Assembly (NCBI RefSeq): GCF_040359615.1 | Contig: NZ_CP132942.1 | Location: forward strand, 3,224,001-3,288,000 | Source: Tunturibacter psychrotolerans | GTDB taxonomy: Bacteria; Acidobacteriota; Terriglobia; Terriglobales; Acidobacteriaceae | Direction of reading: 5' to 3' | DNA length: 64,000 bases | Notes under the pieces: model-generated | What the model saw: the letters and a program-made list of their open reading frames with translations, nothing else | What the model was told of the DNA's origin: nothing | The model's database searches: none | In this document: positions 8,699 through 16,835 of the stretch, piece by piece | Position numbering within the stretch: the stretch's first letter is position 1 | Layout of the letters: every line of letters begins with the position of its first letter | Program-made: the position numbers and the translations under genes

Positions 8699-10570
8699 TC
8701 AGTCTTCCATCTGTTTCGGCTTCGGCGACGTCATCTTCACGGCATCTGACCTTTCGCTCACGCCATTCGTTCCGACCGCAACGATCGTGTACGTTGCAGA
8801 CTCGCCTCTTTCAGGCGCTGGTTCGGTGAACTTCCCGGTAGTCAACCCAACCCCCACCAGCTTTGCTTCAAGCTCAAGTGTGCTCGTCCTCAAGACGCGG
8901 TAATCCCTGGCCCCTGGTGAAACATTCCAGGTAAGCGTCAAAACGCCGCTTAGGATCGTTGCCTTTACGCCAGTCGGAGGAGCCGGCTTGATCGCATCCT
9001 TTGCAGGCAGCGACCCGTAGACGCAGAACTGACCCGTTCCCACATTTTCCGTACCAAAACTTGAAAGATAAACCATCCCATTCGCAATTGTCGGCGGCGC
9101 CATTTTGGAGTATTCGCCGCAATCGTCGCGCGTGGGAACCTGCAGCGAGTTCCATAGTTCATGGCGAATGTCATCTCCATCATAGGCATGCAAAATGCCT
9201 GGTCGTGACTCATGCCACGAGTCCCCGGTTGCATGGATTGCTGCCCACAAAACGCCGTCTTTGTCTCCATTTGCCGACAGCGACAGCATCGCGCCGGGAT
9301 GACCTTCATTCGGTATATCCCGCATCATCAACGGCGTCTCTCCAAGCTTTTCTCCTTCGAGCCTGTAAACCTTGGCTTTGTCCCTCTGCCCCCACACATA
9401 CAGCAGGTCGCCGCTATGTGCACTCTGCCAGTAGACGAGGCTATGCAGATGCGAAGCGGTGGCCTGAAAGTGCTGCAACGCATGTTCATCGCCGAGATGT
9501 CCCAGGTTTCTCGCATCCAGCGTGTAGAGCACGCCCTCCTTCCCGCCGCCGAGAACCAGGTGCGTGCCCGGGATGAGAGTCGCACCTGACGAGTTAAGGT
9601 CTGTATCCTCCTTGTCGAGTGCGAGATGGTTCGTCGGAGTAAACCAGTCCAGTAGCTTGAGGCGCGGCGTCAACTTCAAAAAACTTTCGCTGAAGTTCCT
9701 AACGCCATCCCAACTGCCGTTGCCAGTCACTACGTATACGTTCCCGTCTGCGTCTGCCGCGGGTCCTTGGCCCGATTGCCAGATACTTGCCTCAGAGCCC
9801 GTCGGCGATGTATTGAAAACACTAATCTGTGTCAGCGTTTTCGCATCGTACGCCATCAGAAATCCGTGATACGGATCCTTGTCGCAATGCGACGCGTAGC
9901 CTAGGTACACCATGCCGTTAGCCAGCATCAGCGCAGGCCTCTGGTTTTGCATGAGCGCGTTGAAGTCAGGTGCGCTGATCGTCACTGGGCTCTCCGGCAG
10001 ATCAGCACCCGTCGCCAGATCCAGTGCATGAAGTCTTTGCAGGAATCCGGTTCGCGGACCATTCGCCGCCCCCGCCCGCGTCAGCGCAACCACATACAAC
10101 ACTCCGCGCGCCTTGTCGATTACGGGCGTGCCAATGATGCCCATCTGTCCATTGATATCCAGGCAGCCGAAATTTTCGCTGTGCAGGTTTGCCGGCGTTC
10201 CGAAGTTCACGTGCCACACCGGCGCCGAGGCTGCCGCATCGTTGGCGTCGAAGGCATAGACGCTGTTGTTCACCGTGGTCACGTACACAAGATCGCGCGT
10301 GCCTCCGTCGATCGCCACTCCAGTCACCACCAGCGGCTGTGTATAGATCTGGTCGTCCACAACCCGCTTGAAAAGCATCCCAAACTGGGCCTGATTTACA
10401 TTTGCCGGGGTCAGCATCGTCTCTCGCAGATTTACACCAGTCCGCAAATTGTCATTATGCTGCGTCAGAACATCGACTTGTGCATATACGCAGGTACTAA
10501 CCGCAAATAAAGACAAGCAGGGCAAAACGAAGATCGAAAAGTGTTTCAGGATACAGTCGAAAAATCGCAT
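8699..10570 (-). CDS. Exported PQQ-type beta-propeller protein with C-terminal FN3-like domain
   Basis: 623 residues with a signal peptide at the N-terminus (IFVLPCLSLFAVSTCVYAQ). The body has repeated propeller-like strands such as 'DLVYVTTVNNSVYAFDAND', 'GVLYVVALTRAG' and 'NVYVVTGNGSWDG', as in PQQ-like or pyrrolo-quinoline-fold proteins. The last 90 residues (PAPPTGVKATILSGVLTLTW, then DYRVLRTST) look like a fibronectin type III domain. I see no PQQ-ligand or heme motif, so it may be a binding scaffold and not a dehydrogenase. It converges with the beta-glucosidase and diverges from the GH2 gene, placing it in a carbohydrate-use neighbourhood. Confidence 0.75.
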   Translation of the reverse strand: MRFFDCILKHFSIFVLPCLSLFAVSTCVYAQVDVLTQHNDNLRTGVNLRETMLTPANVNQAQFGMLFKRVVDDQIYTQPLVVTGVAIDGGTRDLVYVTTVNNSVYAFDANDAAASAPVWHVNFGTPANLHSENFGCLDINGQMGIIGTPVIDKARGVLYVVALTRAGAANGPRTGFLQRLHALDLATGADLPESPVTISAPDFNALMQNQRPALMLANGMVYLGYASHCDKDPYHGFLMAYDAKTLTQISVFNTSPTGSEASIWQSGQGPAADADGNVYVVTGNGSWDGVRNFSESFLKLTPRLKLLDWFTPTNHLALDKEDTDLNSSGATLIPGTHLVLGGGKEGVLYTLDARNLGHLGDEHALQHFQATASHLHSLVYWQSAHSGDLLYVWGQRDKAKVYRLEGEKLGETPLMMRDIPNEGHPGAMLSLSANGDKDGVLWAAIHATGDSWHESRPGILHAYDGDDIRHELWNSLQVPTRDDCGEYSKMAPPTIANGMVYLSSFGTENVGTGQFCVYGSLPAKDAIKPAPPTGVKATILSGVLTLTWNVSPGARDYRVLRTSTLELEAKLVGVGLTTGKFTEPAPERGESATYTIVAVGTNGVSERSDAVKMTSPKPKQMED

Positions 10571-10743
10571 TCTTTACACTCCGAGCCAGCCATTGTCAGG
10601 CCATTGTGACGATTAAGAACTAGAGATGGTGAGGGCAAAACTTTACGATGCAGAGAGCGCTCACATCTGCCGATGTCACCATGCTAATTAGTATTCGCCT
10701 GGCTCGCCCAGAAACTATATGCTCGTTTCGAGGAATGATTGGA

Positions 10744-12618
10744 ATGATTCAGTTGTTGAAACGCTCCGCCGCGTTGTGCCTGATCCCCCGTAACATTGCC
10801 ACCCTGTTCCTCTGCCTGGGACTGATGATGCCGGCTTTGGGGCAACAGTCACTAAAAACGCTTCTCGTAGGCATTGACCACAGAACCGTCACCAGTCTAA
10901 ACGGAGACTGGCACTACCTCGTCGACCAAGCCCCAGGACGCGCCTTATACATCGGAAATGGTGAGATCAATGACAGGTCCTACGCCCTGAACGAGCATCC
11001 CAACATCGTTGGCAATCACAACCAGGAATACGACTTCGCTACCGCACCCACCATCGCGGTCCCAAGCGATTGGAACACCCAAGTCCCCCAACTTTTCAAC
11101 TACGAGGGCGTGCTCTGGTATCAGCGAGACTTCGACGCCCAGCCCAAACCAGGCACTCGCACCTTCCTCCATATCGGAGCAGCCAACTACCGCTCTCACG
11201 TCTGGGTCAATCAAAAACGAATCTGCGATCACGAGGGCGGCTTCACCCCGTTCGACTGCGAGGTCACCTCCATTCTTCACGCCGGATCCAACTTTGTCGT
11301 CATCGCCGTCGACGCCACCCGGCTCGTCGATGGCATCCCTTCCGTCGGCTATGACTGGTTCAACTACGGGGGCCTAACCCGCGATGTTTCACTTGTGACC
11401 GTGCCCGCGACCTTCATCGACGACTACGACGTCCACCTCGCTCACAAAGCCCAGTTCGAGCCTGACAACACTGAACTCACCGGGTATGTCCACGTGCTCG
11501 ACGCGCCAGCGGGCACATCAGTGGCAATCGACATTCCTGAAGCAGGCGCAAAGACTGTCGCCAGGACGGATGCCAACGGGAACGCCGTCTTCACCGTTAA
11601 GGCCGCAAAGCTCACCCTCTGGTCGCCCGAAACGCCAAAGGTCTACAAGGTCAACCTTGCCTCAGGAGATGACCGGCTTAGCGACGACATTGGCTTCCGC
11701 GACATCCGTGTCGATGGCACTCGCATCCTCATCAACGGGAAGGCTATCTTCCTCCAGGGCGTCAACGTACATGCTGAGGCGCCTATTCGCGGAGGTCGCG
11801 TCAACACCGACCAGGACGTCGCAACTCTCTTTAGCTACCTCAAAGACCTCAACGCCAACTTCGCGCGCCTCGCACACTATCCCCATGACGAACGTATGGA
11901 ACGTGCCGCGGATCGCAACGGCATCATGATCTGGTCTGAAATTCCCAACTGGCAGCACATCTCCTTTGACAAACCAGAAGTCTATGCCAAAGACGTCACA
12001 ATGCTCAGAGAAATGATCCGCCGTGACCGCAACAAGGCATCCGTCATCCTCTGGTCCGTATCCAATGAGACATCTAACGATCCTACTCGCACCAAGTTCC
12101 TCACCAATCTCGCTAATGAAGCGCGCAAGCTTGACCCGACCCGCCTGATTACTTCAGCAGTGCTCGGACCGAAGCCCAACGGCAATGAGAGAGTTGTAAA
12201 CGATCCACTCTGCGATGCGCTCGACGTCATTGGCCAGAATGAATATATCGGTTGGTATGAACTCAACCCCGAAGAGGCCGACAAAATTCAGTGGATCTTT
12301 CCGCAAAAGCCAGTTCTCATCAGCGAGTTCGGCGCCGAAGCGAAATTCGGTAACCACGGTGCCATCAACCAGCGCTGGACGGAAGAACAACAAGTCGATG
12401 TTTTCAAGCATCAACTCATCATGCTCAACAAAATTCCTCAACTCCGCGGCATAATTCCATGGGTACTTATGGACTTCCGTTCGACCACGCGGAATATCCC
12501 AAAACTTCAGGATGGCTTCAATCGCAAAGGTCTCATCTCGGAAGCCGGCGAAAAAAAACAGACGTTCTTATACTTTCAAAAAATATACAAAGAGCATTTG
12601 ATAGGAAAAGCTGAGTAG
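10744..12618 (+). CDS. GH2 family beta-galactosidase/beta-glucuronidase-like enzyme, exported
   Basis: 624 residues from the ATG at 10744 (GAGGA 9 bp upstream), followed by a signal peptide ending near 'PALGQQ'. Domains in order: sugar-binding jelly roll (SLNGDWHYLVD; VLWYQRDF), immunoglobulin-like domain (LWSPETPKVYKV), then the TIM barrel. The GH2 signature 'RLAHYPHDERMERAADRNGI' is present. The acid/base Glu is in 'SVSNETS' (about residue 442) and the nucleophile Glu in 'LISEFGAE' (about 528). The barrel closes early, without the extra domains of LacZ, so it is nearer the UidA size class. It probably acts on plant-derived oligosaccharides in the periplasm. Confidence 0.88.
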   Translation: MIQLLKRSAALCLIPRNIATLFLCLGLMMPALGQQSLKTLLVGIDHRTVTSLNGDWHYLVDQAPGRALYIGNGEINDRSYALNEHPNIVGNHNQEYDFATAPTIAVPSDWNTQVPQLFNYEGVLWYQRDFDAQPKPGTRTFLHIGAANYRSHVWVNQKRICDHEGGFTPFDCEVTSILHAGSNFVVIAVDATRLVDGIPSVGYDWFNYGGLTRDVSLVTVPATFIDDYDVHLAHKAQFEPDNTELTGYVHVLDAPAGTSVAIDIPEAGAKTVARTDANGNAVFTVKAAKLTLWSPETPKVYKVNLASGDDRLSDDIGFRDIRVDGTRILINGKAIFLQGVNVHAEAPIRGGRVNTDQDVATLFSYLKDLNANFARLAHYPHDERMERAADRNGIMIWSEIPNWQHISFDKPEVYAKDVTMLREMIRRDRNKASVILWSVSNETSNDPTRTKFLTNLANEARKLDPTRLITSAVLGPKPNGNERVVNDPLCDALDVIGQNEYIGWYELNPEEADKIQWIFPQKPVLISEFGAEAKFGNHGAINQRWTEEQQVDVFKHQLIMLNKIPQLRGIIPWVLMDFRSTTRNIPKLQDGFNRKGLISEAGEKKQTFLYFQKIYKEHLIGKAE

Positions 12619-13052
12619 CGTACACGGCGGCAGAAGAAAACTAGTCCGCTACGGCGATCATAATACTCGTGAACCGCGTGTCACAGCAGCCCAGTTCATC
12701 GATGAATGCAGCGCAAGGTCTATGGCTTCAAAGCAATAGGTCCGTATGCCTACCAGGATGGTTGAAACGAAATCCAATAATCCGATCGAACAGTTGGATC
12801 AGAACCATCATTACAGCTAGAACGGCCGCCCCGCCGCGTGTGCGTAGTTATAGGGCCACTCCAGCTCTCTCTGATTTCTGTGATCTGAATCGCCTGAGTT
12901 GGGAGGACCGATCGGGATACGCTTCGAGAACAAAGTCGATCTCTATCGAAAAATCTAAGCGCTGTCAGTCCTATTTCTCAATCGTTCTTCTTGCACCTTA
13001 TGGATTCCGAAGCTCTGATATTGGCCTCAAATTACCGAGATAGACAATTACG

Positions 13053-13216
13053 ATTCCCTGATAGTTGAAATTTAATTCCCTGTTCAGTTGGGGCCTAATT
13101 AAGAGGAAGGCGCGAGAAAGCGCCCTTTATTCACGAGGATTGACGCGAAACTCCAAGGCATTTTAAACAAAGCTCGTTGAAAAATCCCTGTATTAAACCC
13201 TGATGGCAGGGAATTG
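13053..13216. repeat. Cluster of TTCCCTG heptamers
   Basis: The motif [A/T]TCCCTG occurs at 13053-13060, 13074-13082 and 13183-13190. An inverted pair CCCTGATGGCAGGG sits at 13198-13211 and runs into AATT. I recall similar tandem TTCCCTG/CAGGGAA arrays next to large serine recombinase genes in soil bacteria. Here a recombinase remnant lies 700 bp downstream, so these are probably its binding or recombination sites. That link is inference. Confidence 0.5.
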
Positions 13217-13271
13217 TGACGGAGAGCGGTACGCTTAGGACTGCCTCCACCGCCATTTTATCTATCGGGTC

Positions 13272-13293
13272 TCAGAGTAGCGATTTGCTACGG
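13272..13293 (+). repeat. 22-bp repeat, left copy
   Basis: It matches 18883-18904 at 20 of 22 bases on the same strand. The centre GTAGCGATTTGCTAC is a near palindrome (GTAGC/GCTAC). The two copies enclose about 5.6 kb that contains the recombinase remnant, so they may be old attachment or crossover sites. An upstream ACCGCCATT is also shared, 23 bases before each copy. Confidence 0.5.
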
Positions 13294-13632
13294 TAGAGAC
13301 TCGCGGAAGTCCCCATAAAATTGAGTTTTCTTAAGTGAGCTTCTTCTCCGGAGAGAGTTGCGGTCCGAGCCGCCTGGCCTGCGTGGGCAAATATCTCCGG
13401 ACTTGTCGGCTGCAGAAATTATTGGGCGATTTTAGATCGCGGCTGGGAGCCGCTGGCAGAGAGGCGGTTCCGAAATAGATCAGGTTGCATTTCGGGCGGG
13501 GAACGTGGGCATCGGAATCGAACATGAAACTAGCGTAGGCGCAGATAAGGCGAAAGCCACTGCGGAAGGCTGCGCATCTTTAGTAATTGCTCGAGGCGAA
13601 TGCTGCGTACCGTTGCGCCGAGTTATTGCTGA

Positions 13633-13737
13633 TCATTAACTCTCGATGATCAAGTCCTGCGAATTCAGGAAGGTCTCTATTCGCTTGTGCTAAAAAGGTC
13701 TGCACACCATCAGGCCCAGCAGCACACACGACGATGA
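13633..13737 (+). pseudogene. C-terminal tail of an unidentified gene upstream of the QueC-like remnant
   Basis: About 34 codons reading '..LDDQVLRIQEGLYSLVLKR..' end in a TGA that overlaps the ATG of the QueC-like fragment (ATGA at 13734). The residue pattern and the coupled overlap look like real coding sequence. The frame begins abruptly after a stop at 13630, so only the tail of the gene survives. Family unknown. Confidence 0.3.
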
Positions 13738-13925
13738 GCATCACCGAGATGGAGGCAGTTCTGGATAGACCCTTTGCCCGAGAAGCTATTGTTCTTTTCA
13801 GCGGCGGAATTGACTCAACCGCCTGCATTTACCTGTTGAAGGAACAAGGATTCCTTGTACGCGGCTTATTCGTTGACTATTCGCAGGCAGCGGCTCATCA
13901 GGAATCACAAGCGGTGTTGGGAGCC
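13734..13925 (+). pseudogene. N-terminal remnant of a QueC-like PP-loop ATPase
   Basis: About 60 residues show the PP-loop pyrophosphatase motif SGGIDSTA within 'AIVLFSGGIDSTACIYLL', followed by 'EQGFLVRGLFVDYSQ', as in 7-cyano-7-deazaguanine synthase and QueC-like proteins of defence or nucleobase-modification clusters. After about 13925 the sequence becomes the antisense of a serine recombinase fragment, so the gene was cut by that element. The zinc-binding Cys cluster of true QueC is missing. Which pathway it served cannot be told. Confidence 0.65.
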
Positions 13926-14369
13926 GCGAGAGAGAACCACATCACCTCGTTGGCGTCCCGTGGAGCTGGTCCATCTTTTGCTTCGAATTCCAGAGTGCTT
14001 CAGATGTTCGGCGAGTTTCCGGACACATCCACACTCGAGATATGTGAGGAAGATACTTCGGACAGCCACGGCCTCTTCGGCGTTGACGATGAGTTTTCCC
14101 TCCACCCTGTCGTAGCCCTTGGGCACATGGCCTCCCATCCACATGCCCTTCTTCTTCGAGGCGGCGACTTTGTCTCTGATCCTTTCGCCCGTGACCTCAC
14201 GCTCGAACTGCGCGAAGGAGAGAAGCACGTTGAGAGTCAAACGGCCCATGGAGGTAGTCGTATTGAACTGTTGCGTAACGGTGACGAAGCTTACCCCTTG
14301 CTTATCAAAGGCATCAACTATCTTGGCGAAGTCGGACAGCGCGCGAGTGAGGCGGTCTGCTGCGGCGAA
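13905..14369 (-). pseudogene. Internal fragment of a large serine recombinase
   Basis: On the minus strand about 150 residues match the end of the resolvase domain and the start of the recombinase domain: 'DRLTRALSDFAKIVDAFDK', 'VSFVTVTQQFNTTTSMGRL', 'LSFAQFEREVTGERIRDK', 'KKKGMWMGGHVPKGYD' and 'TGRQRGDVVLSRG'. The N-terminal part with the catalytic Ser and the long C-terminal DNA-binding part are both absent. It lies between the QueC-like remnant and an NTF2-like gene, and is dead by both-end truncation. Confidence 0.8.
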
Positions 14370-14391
14370 CACCCTCAAACAAGGAACTTTT

Positions 14392-14949
14392 ATGTACAAG
14401 ACATCGATTGAACAAATCGCGAGAACAGTCGCCGCCGCGATCTTCCTGGTCAGCATCGTTCCGAATCCCGCGGCGTACGGACTCTCCGGCTCAAAGAGTA
14501 AGAGCGCGGCCGACACCCCACAGACAAGCCTCGAACAGGTTCTTGACTTGAACAAGCAACTGATCGCCTCCGAGAACGCAAAAGACTTCGACACCGTCAA
14601 GGCGATGGTATGGGAGTCTCCCTCTGCTCTCTTCGTCGCGAAGACTGCGACGGCCGCGGAAGGGAACTGGGCCGGCTTCTGGGGACACGACGTAGTCGTC
14701 CAGCATCTCCACGATGTCATCTACGGCGGGCCGTTCCACATCGATCCCGACTACACGAAAGCCAAGGTCGTTCTACTGAACGCCGGCGTGGCCGAGACCT
14801 ACGTGCCCGTTCACATCACCGTTGGCTACGGTGGACAGCAACCTGTGCCAAAACCATTTTTGATTCTGATCGATTGGGTCAAAACGCCCGCTGGATGGAA
14901 GATGGCGAGCGACATCGCAATCCCAGTTCCTCCACCACCGGCAAGGTAA
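14392..14949 (+). CDS. Exported NTF2/SnoaL-like protein
   Basis: 185 residues from the ATG at 14392 with AAGGA just upstream. A signal peptide (residues 1-30, ending near 'AAYGLS') is followed by an NTF2-like fold pattern: 'EQVLDLNKQLIASENAKDFDTVKAMVWESPSALFV' (first helices), a central variable part, then paired strands ending 'FLILIDWVKTPAGWKMASDIAI'. Proteins of this fold bind small ligands or act as enzymes such as isomerases; no catalytic residue is diagnostic here. It seems intact although remnants lie on both sides. A second exported NTF2-like gene is at 46812. Confidence 0.7.
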   Translation: MYKTSIEQIARTVAAAIFLVSIVPNPAAYGLSGSKSKSAADTPQTSLEQVLDLNKQLIASENAKDFDTVKAMVWESPSALFVAKTATAAEGNWAGFWGHDVVVQHLHDVIYGGPFHIDPDYTKAKVVLLNAGVAETYVPVHITVGYGGQQPVPKPFLILIDWVKTPAGWKMASDIAIPVPPPPAR

Positions 14950-15069
14950 ATTTCCGCCCTAGCTTCAACAAACGACCCGTCGTAGGTTTACCGGATGGCG
15001 AGGAGTGAATATCTGTGAAATTAATTCTGTGGTGACTCTATGGCCCGCTATTCGTGGACGAGAACTCAG

Positions 15070-15216
15070 TTACGACAGATTCGCACGATCCATCTCGAAG
15101 CTAAGTGTAAACGCAGTGTTGCCCAACCCCGACTCATCCAAGTACAGGCTGCCACCGTGCTGTTCAGCGGCACAACGAGCCATGGTTAGTCCTAGACCTG
15201 TACCGTTGGGTTCCTG
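15070..15216 (-). pseudogene. C-terminal remnant of a sensor histidine kinase
   Basis: Reading the minus strand from 15216 gives about 48 residues ending in TAA at 15070: 'GTGLGLTMARCAAEQHGGSL', then 'GLGNTAFTL.FE'. That is the G2 box and last strands of a HATPase_c domain. The rest of the kinase is absent upstream, where the sequence is not recognisable. No response regulator is adjacent. Confidence 0.75.
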
Positions 15217-15434
15217 TAGCGAAGGATGGGAGCTTCGCCGGGTGCTGGGTGAGGAGAAGCTCTATGCGCTGGTGCGCGGGCGCGGTTTGGTCGACAGACC
15301 AGAGTCATCCGCAAAACGTTGACAGAACCTCGATTCATCGTAATCAGCCCAGAAAGCACTTATCCATGATAGAAATGTATGATTTGTAAATATTTCATTA
15401 GACAGGACTTATTGGCACACTGGCGGGCTCGGAA

Positions 15435-16835
15435 TTGATTGTTCATGCTCTACCTATGGTTGAAGTTGACGGCGACACCAACATCCCAACCGTAATCAAC
15501 TACAGCGGGGAGGGCGTCAAGGTCGGACGACAGGCAATAACTGTTAGTTCCAGACCAGGCGGCCTCCTCAATGAAGATTTTAAGATCGATCTCGGCAGCT
15601 ATGATCCTAAAACTCTTATACGTAAACGTTTTCGCATTCAATCGGGGTCAGAAAAGTCTGCGGCAGAAATCACATCTGACTTTCTGAATGAACTCTTGAA
15701 TCGTACCCGTCGTTGGCTATCCCTAAACGGTTTAGATATCGCACCGAGCATCTTACTCGCTGAGCCCCTCAAAGATCCGGATCAGCCCAATTGGATTCCG
15801 AACTATCGTGCAAATCTAACGAGAATATTTGTCGGTAAAGGCTTTGATAAATCAAAGATAGACTTCCTGCCTGAGCCGTTTGCAGTATTTCAGTTTTATC
15901 GTTACGGCTATCGTCATCCTGCTCTCGCCGACAAACGAACTCATAGGGCACTCATTCTCGATTTTGGCGGGGGGACATTCGATACTTTCGTCATTGAGAC
16001 AAAGAAAGATGGAGACATTCGGTACAACGGTCGCAATTCTGATCCCCTAGGAGCCTCGTCTGTACCAATTGGTGGGTTCGAAATCAATCGACAAATTGCG
16101 GAACATCTTGTGATCTCTTTTCATAAAGGAAACGAATCAAAAATAAAAAAAGGCCTGGAGATTTACAAAAAATGGAGAAGAACACCTGAAGATCTATCCT
16201 CTTATTCCGCTGAGTACTTCACTTTCGTACAGAACTTTGATCGTTTCGTGCACGACGTAGAGAATGTAAAAATTGCGTTGAGTCGAAATATTTCATCTTG
16301 GAACTTGGACAATGCACCTCGTATCAGCGTGCCTGTCCGCGTGCTGCAAGACTTTTTCTCAGTTTCGAGTTCATCACAGACACAACAGTTGCACGCATCA
16401 GAGCTCTTGAATATTTTCTCTAAGAAGATATGGCCGCGCCTAAAAGAAAAAATTGCTTCGACACTGAATAGTGCGCGTTCACAAATGAACGGGGCTTCGA
16501 TAAACGTAGTCTTACTGTCGGGGGGGGCGTCAGGATTCGGCTGGCTGAAGATGCTTTTACTGCGTGATTTCGAGTCCGAAATCCGAGAAGCAAATGTTTT
16601 AACTTTGCCGGAATACCATGCCATCGTAGCTAAAGGTCTCGCTATAGAATGTGCCAGAAGATTTCATGTAGACAAGGGCGATTTTGGATCCGTTACCTAC
16701 AACCGGCTTTGCTTGACCTTAGACTCCGATGACAAGGGTGAGCTTCTTCCCAAGTACGCTGCTAAGTTTGGCACTGAGAAGACTGTTCTACCAGACGGAG
16801 TTCTCTTGCCTTCAGCGACCGCACTAGGACATTGA
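15435..16835 (+). CDS. Hsp70-like ATPase, probably 5'-truncated
   Basis: 466 residues from a TTG at 15435; the open frame begins only 11 codons earlier, after a TAG at 15399. The Hsp70/actin fold is seen: phosphate-2 motif 'LILDFGGGTFDT' (about 175-184), 'GASSVPIGGFEINRQIAEHL' after it, and adenosine motif 'VVLLSGGASGFG' near residue 365. The phosphate-1 motif (GIDFGTT..) expected at the N-terminus is absent, since the protein starts at 'IVHALPMVEVDGDTNIPTV', a position normally tens of residues in. So the 5' end is either lost or lies in a shifted frame. It overlaps the next gene by TTGA. The client or pathway is unknown. Confidence 0.65.
   Translation: MIVHALPMVEVDGDTNIPTVINYSGEGVKVGRQAITVSSRPGGLLNEDFKIDLGSYDPKTLIRKRFRIQSGSEKSAAEITSDFLNELLNRTRRWLSLNGLDIAPSILLAEPLKDPDQPNWIPNYRANLTRIFVGKGFDKSKIDFLPEPFAVFQFYRYGYRHPALADKRTHRALILDFGGGTFDTFVIETKKDGDIRYNGRNSDPLGASSVPIGGFEINRQIAEHLVISFHKGNESKIKKGLEIYKKWRRTPEDLSSYSAEYFTFVQNFDRFVHDVENVKIALSRNISSWNLDNAPRISVPVRVLQDFFSVSSSSQTQQLHASELLNIFSKKIWPRLKEKIASTLNSARSQMNGASINVVLLSGGASGFGWLKMLLLRDFESEIREANVLTLPEYHAIVAKGLAIECARRFHVDKGDFGSVTYNRLCLTLDSDDKGELLPKYAAKFGTEKTVLPDGVLLPSATALGH

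Larger units (their letters stand above)
12619..13632. other. Long non-coding stretch at the left edge of the recombinase island
   Basis: About 1 kb without a gene I can support. A 124-codon frame at 12669-13043 has no family resemblance and a composition unlike its neighbours. The stretch holds the TTCCCTG repeat cluster and one copy of the 22-bp repeat, both listed separately. A short GGCGC/GCGCC hairpin followed by CTTTATT lies at 13109-13130 and could be a weak terminator. Confidence 0.5.

Noticed and set aside
12669..13043. 124-codon open frame
   Set aside because: No family resemblance, Ser/Arg-rich shadow-like composition, no ribosome binding site; it lies in the repeat-bearing spacer.
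13194..13300. Possible tRNA-like 3' end (CTGCCTCCACCGCCA)
   Set aside because: I could not fold a cloverleaf or find the conserved TTC arm; the CCA-like end is chance.
15217..15322. Possible coding remnant left of the Hsp70 gene (plus-strand frame ending near 15322)
   Set aside because: A few residues look protein-like, but I could not assign them to a family and the frame overlaps the antisense kinase remnant.
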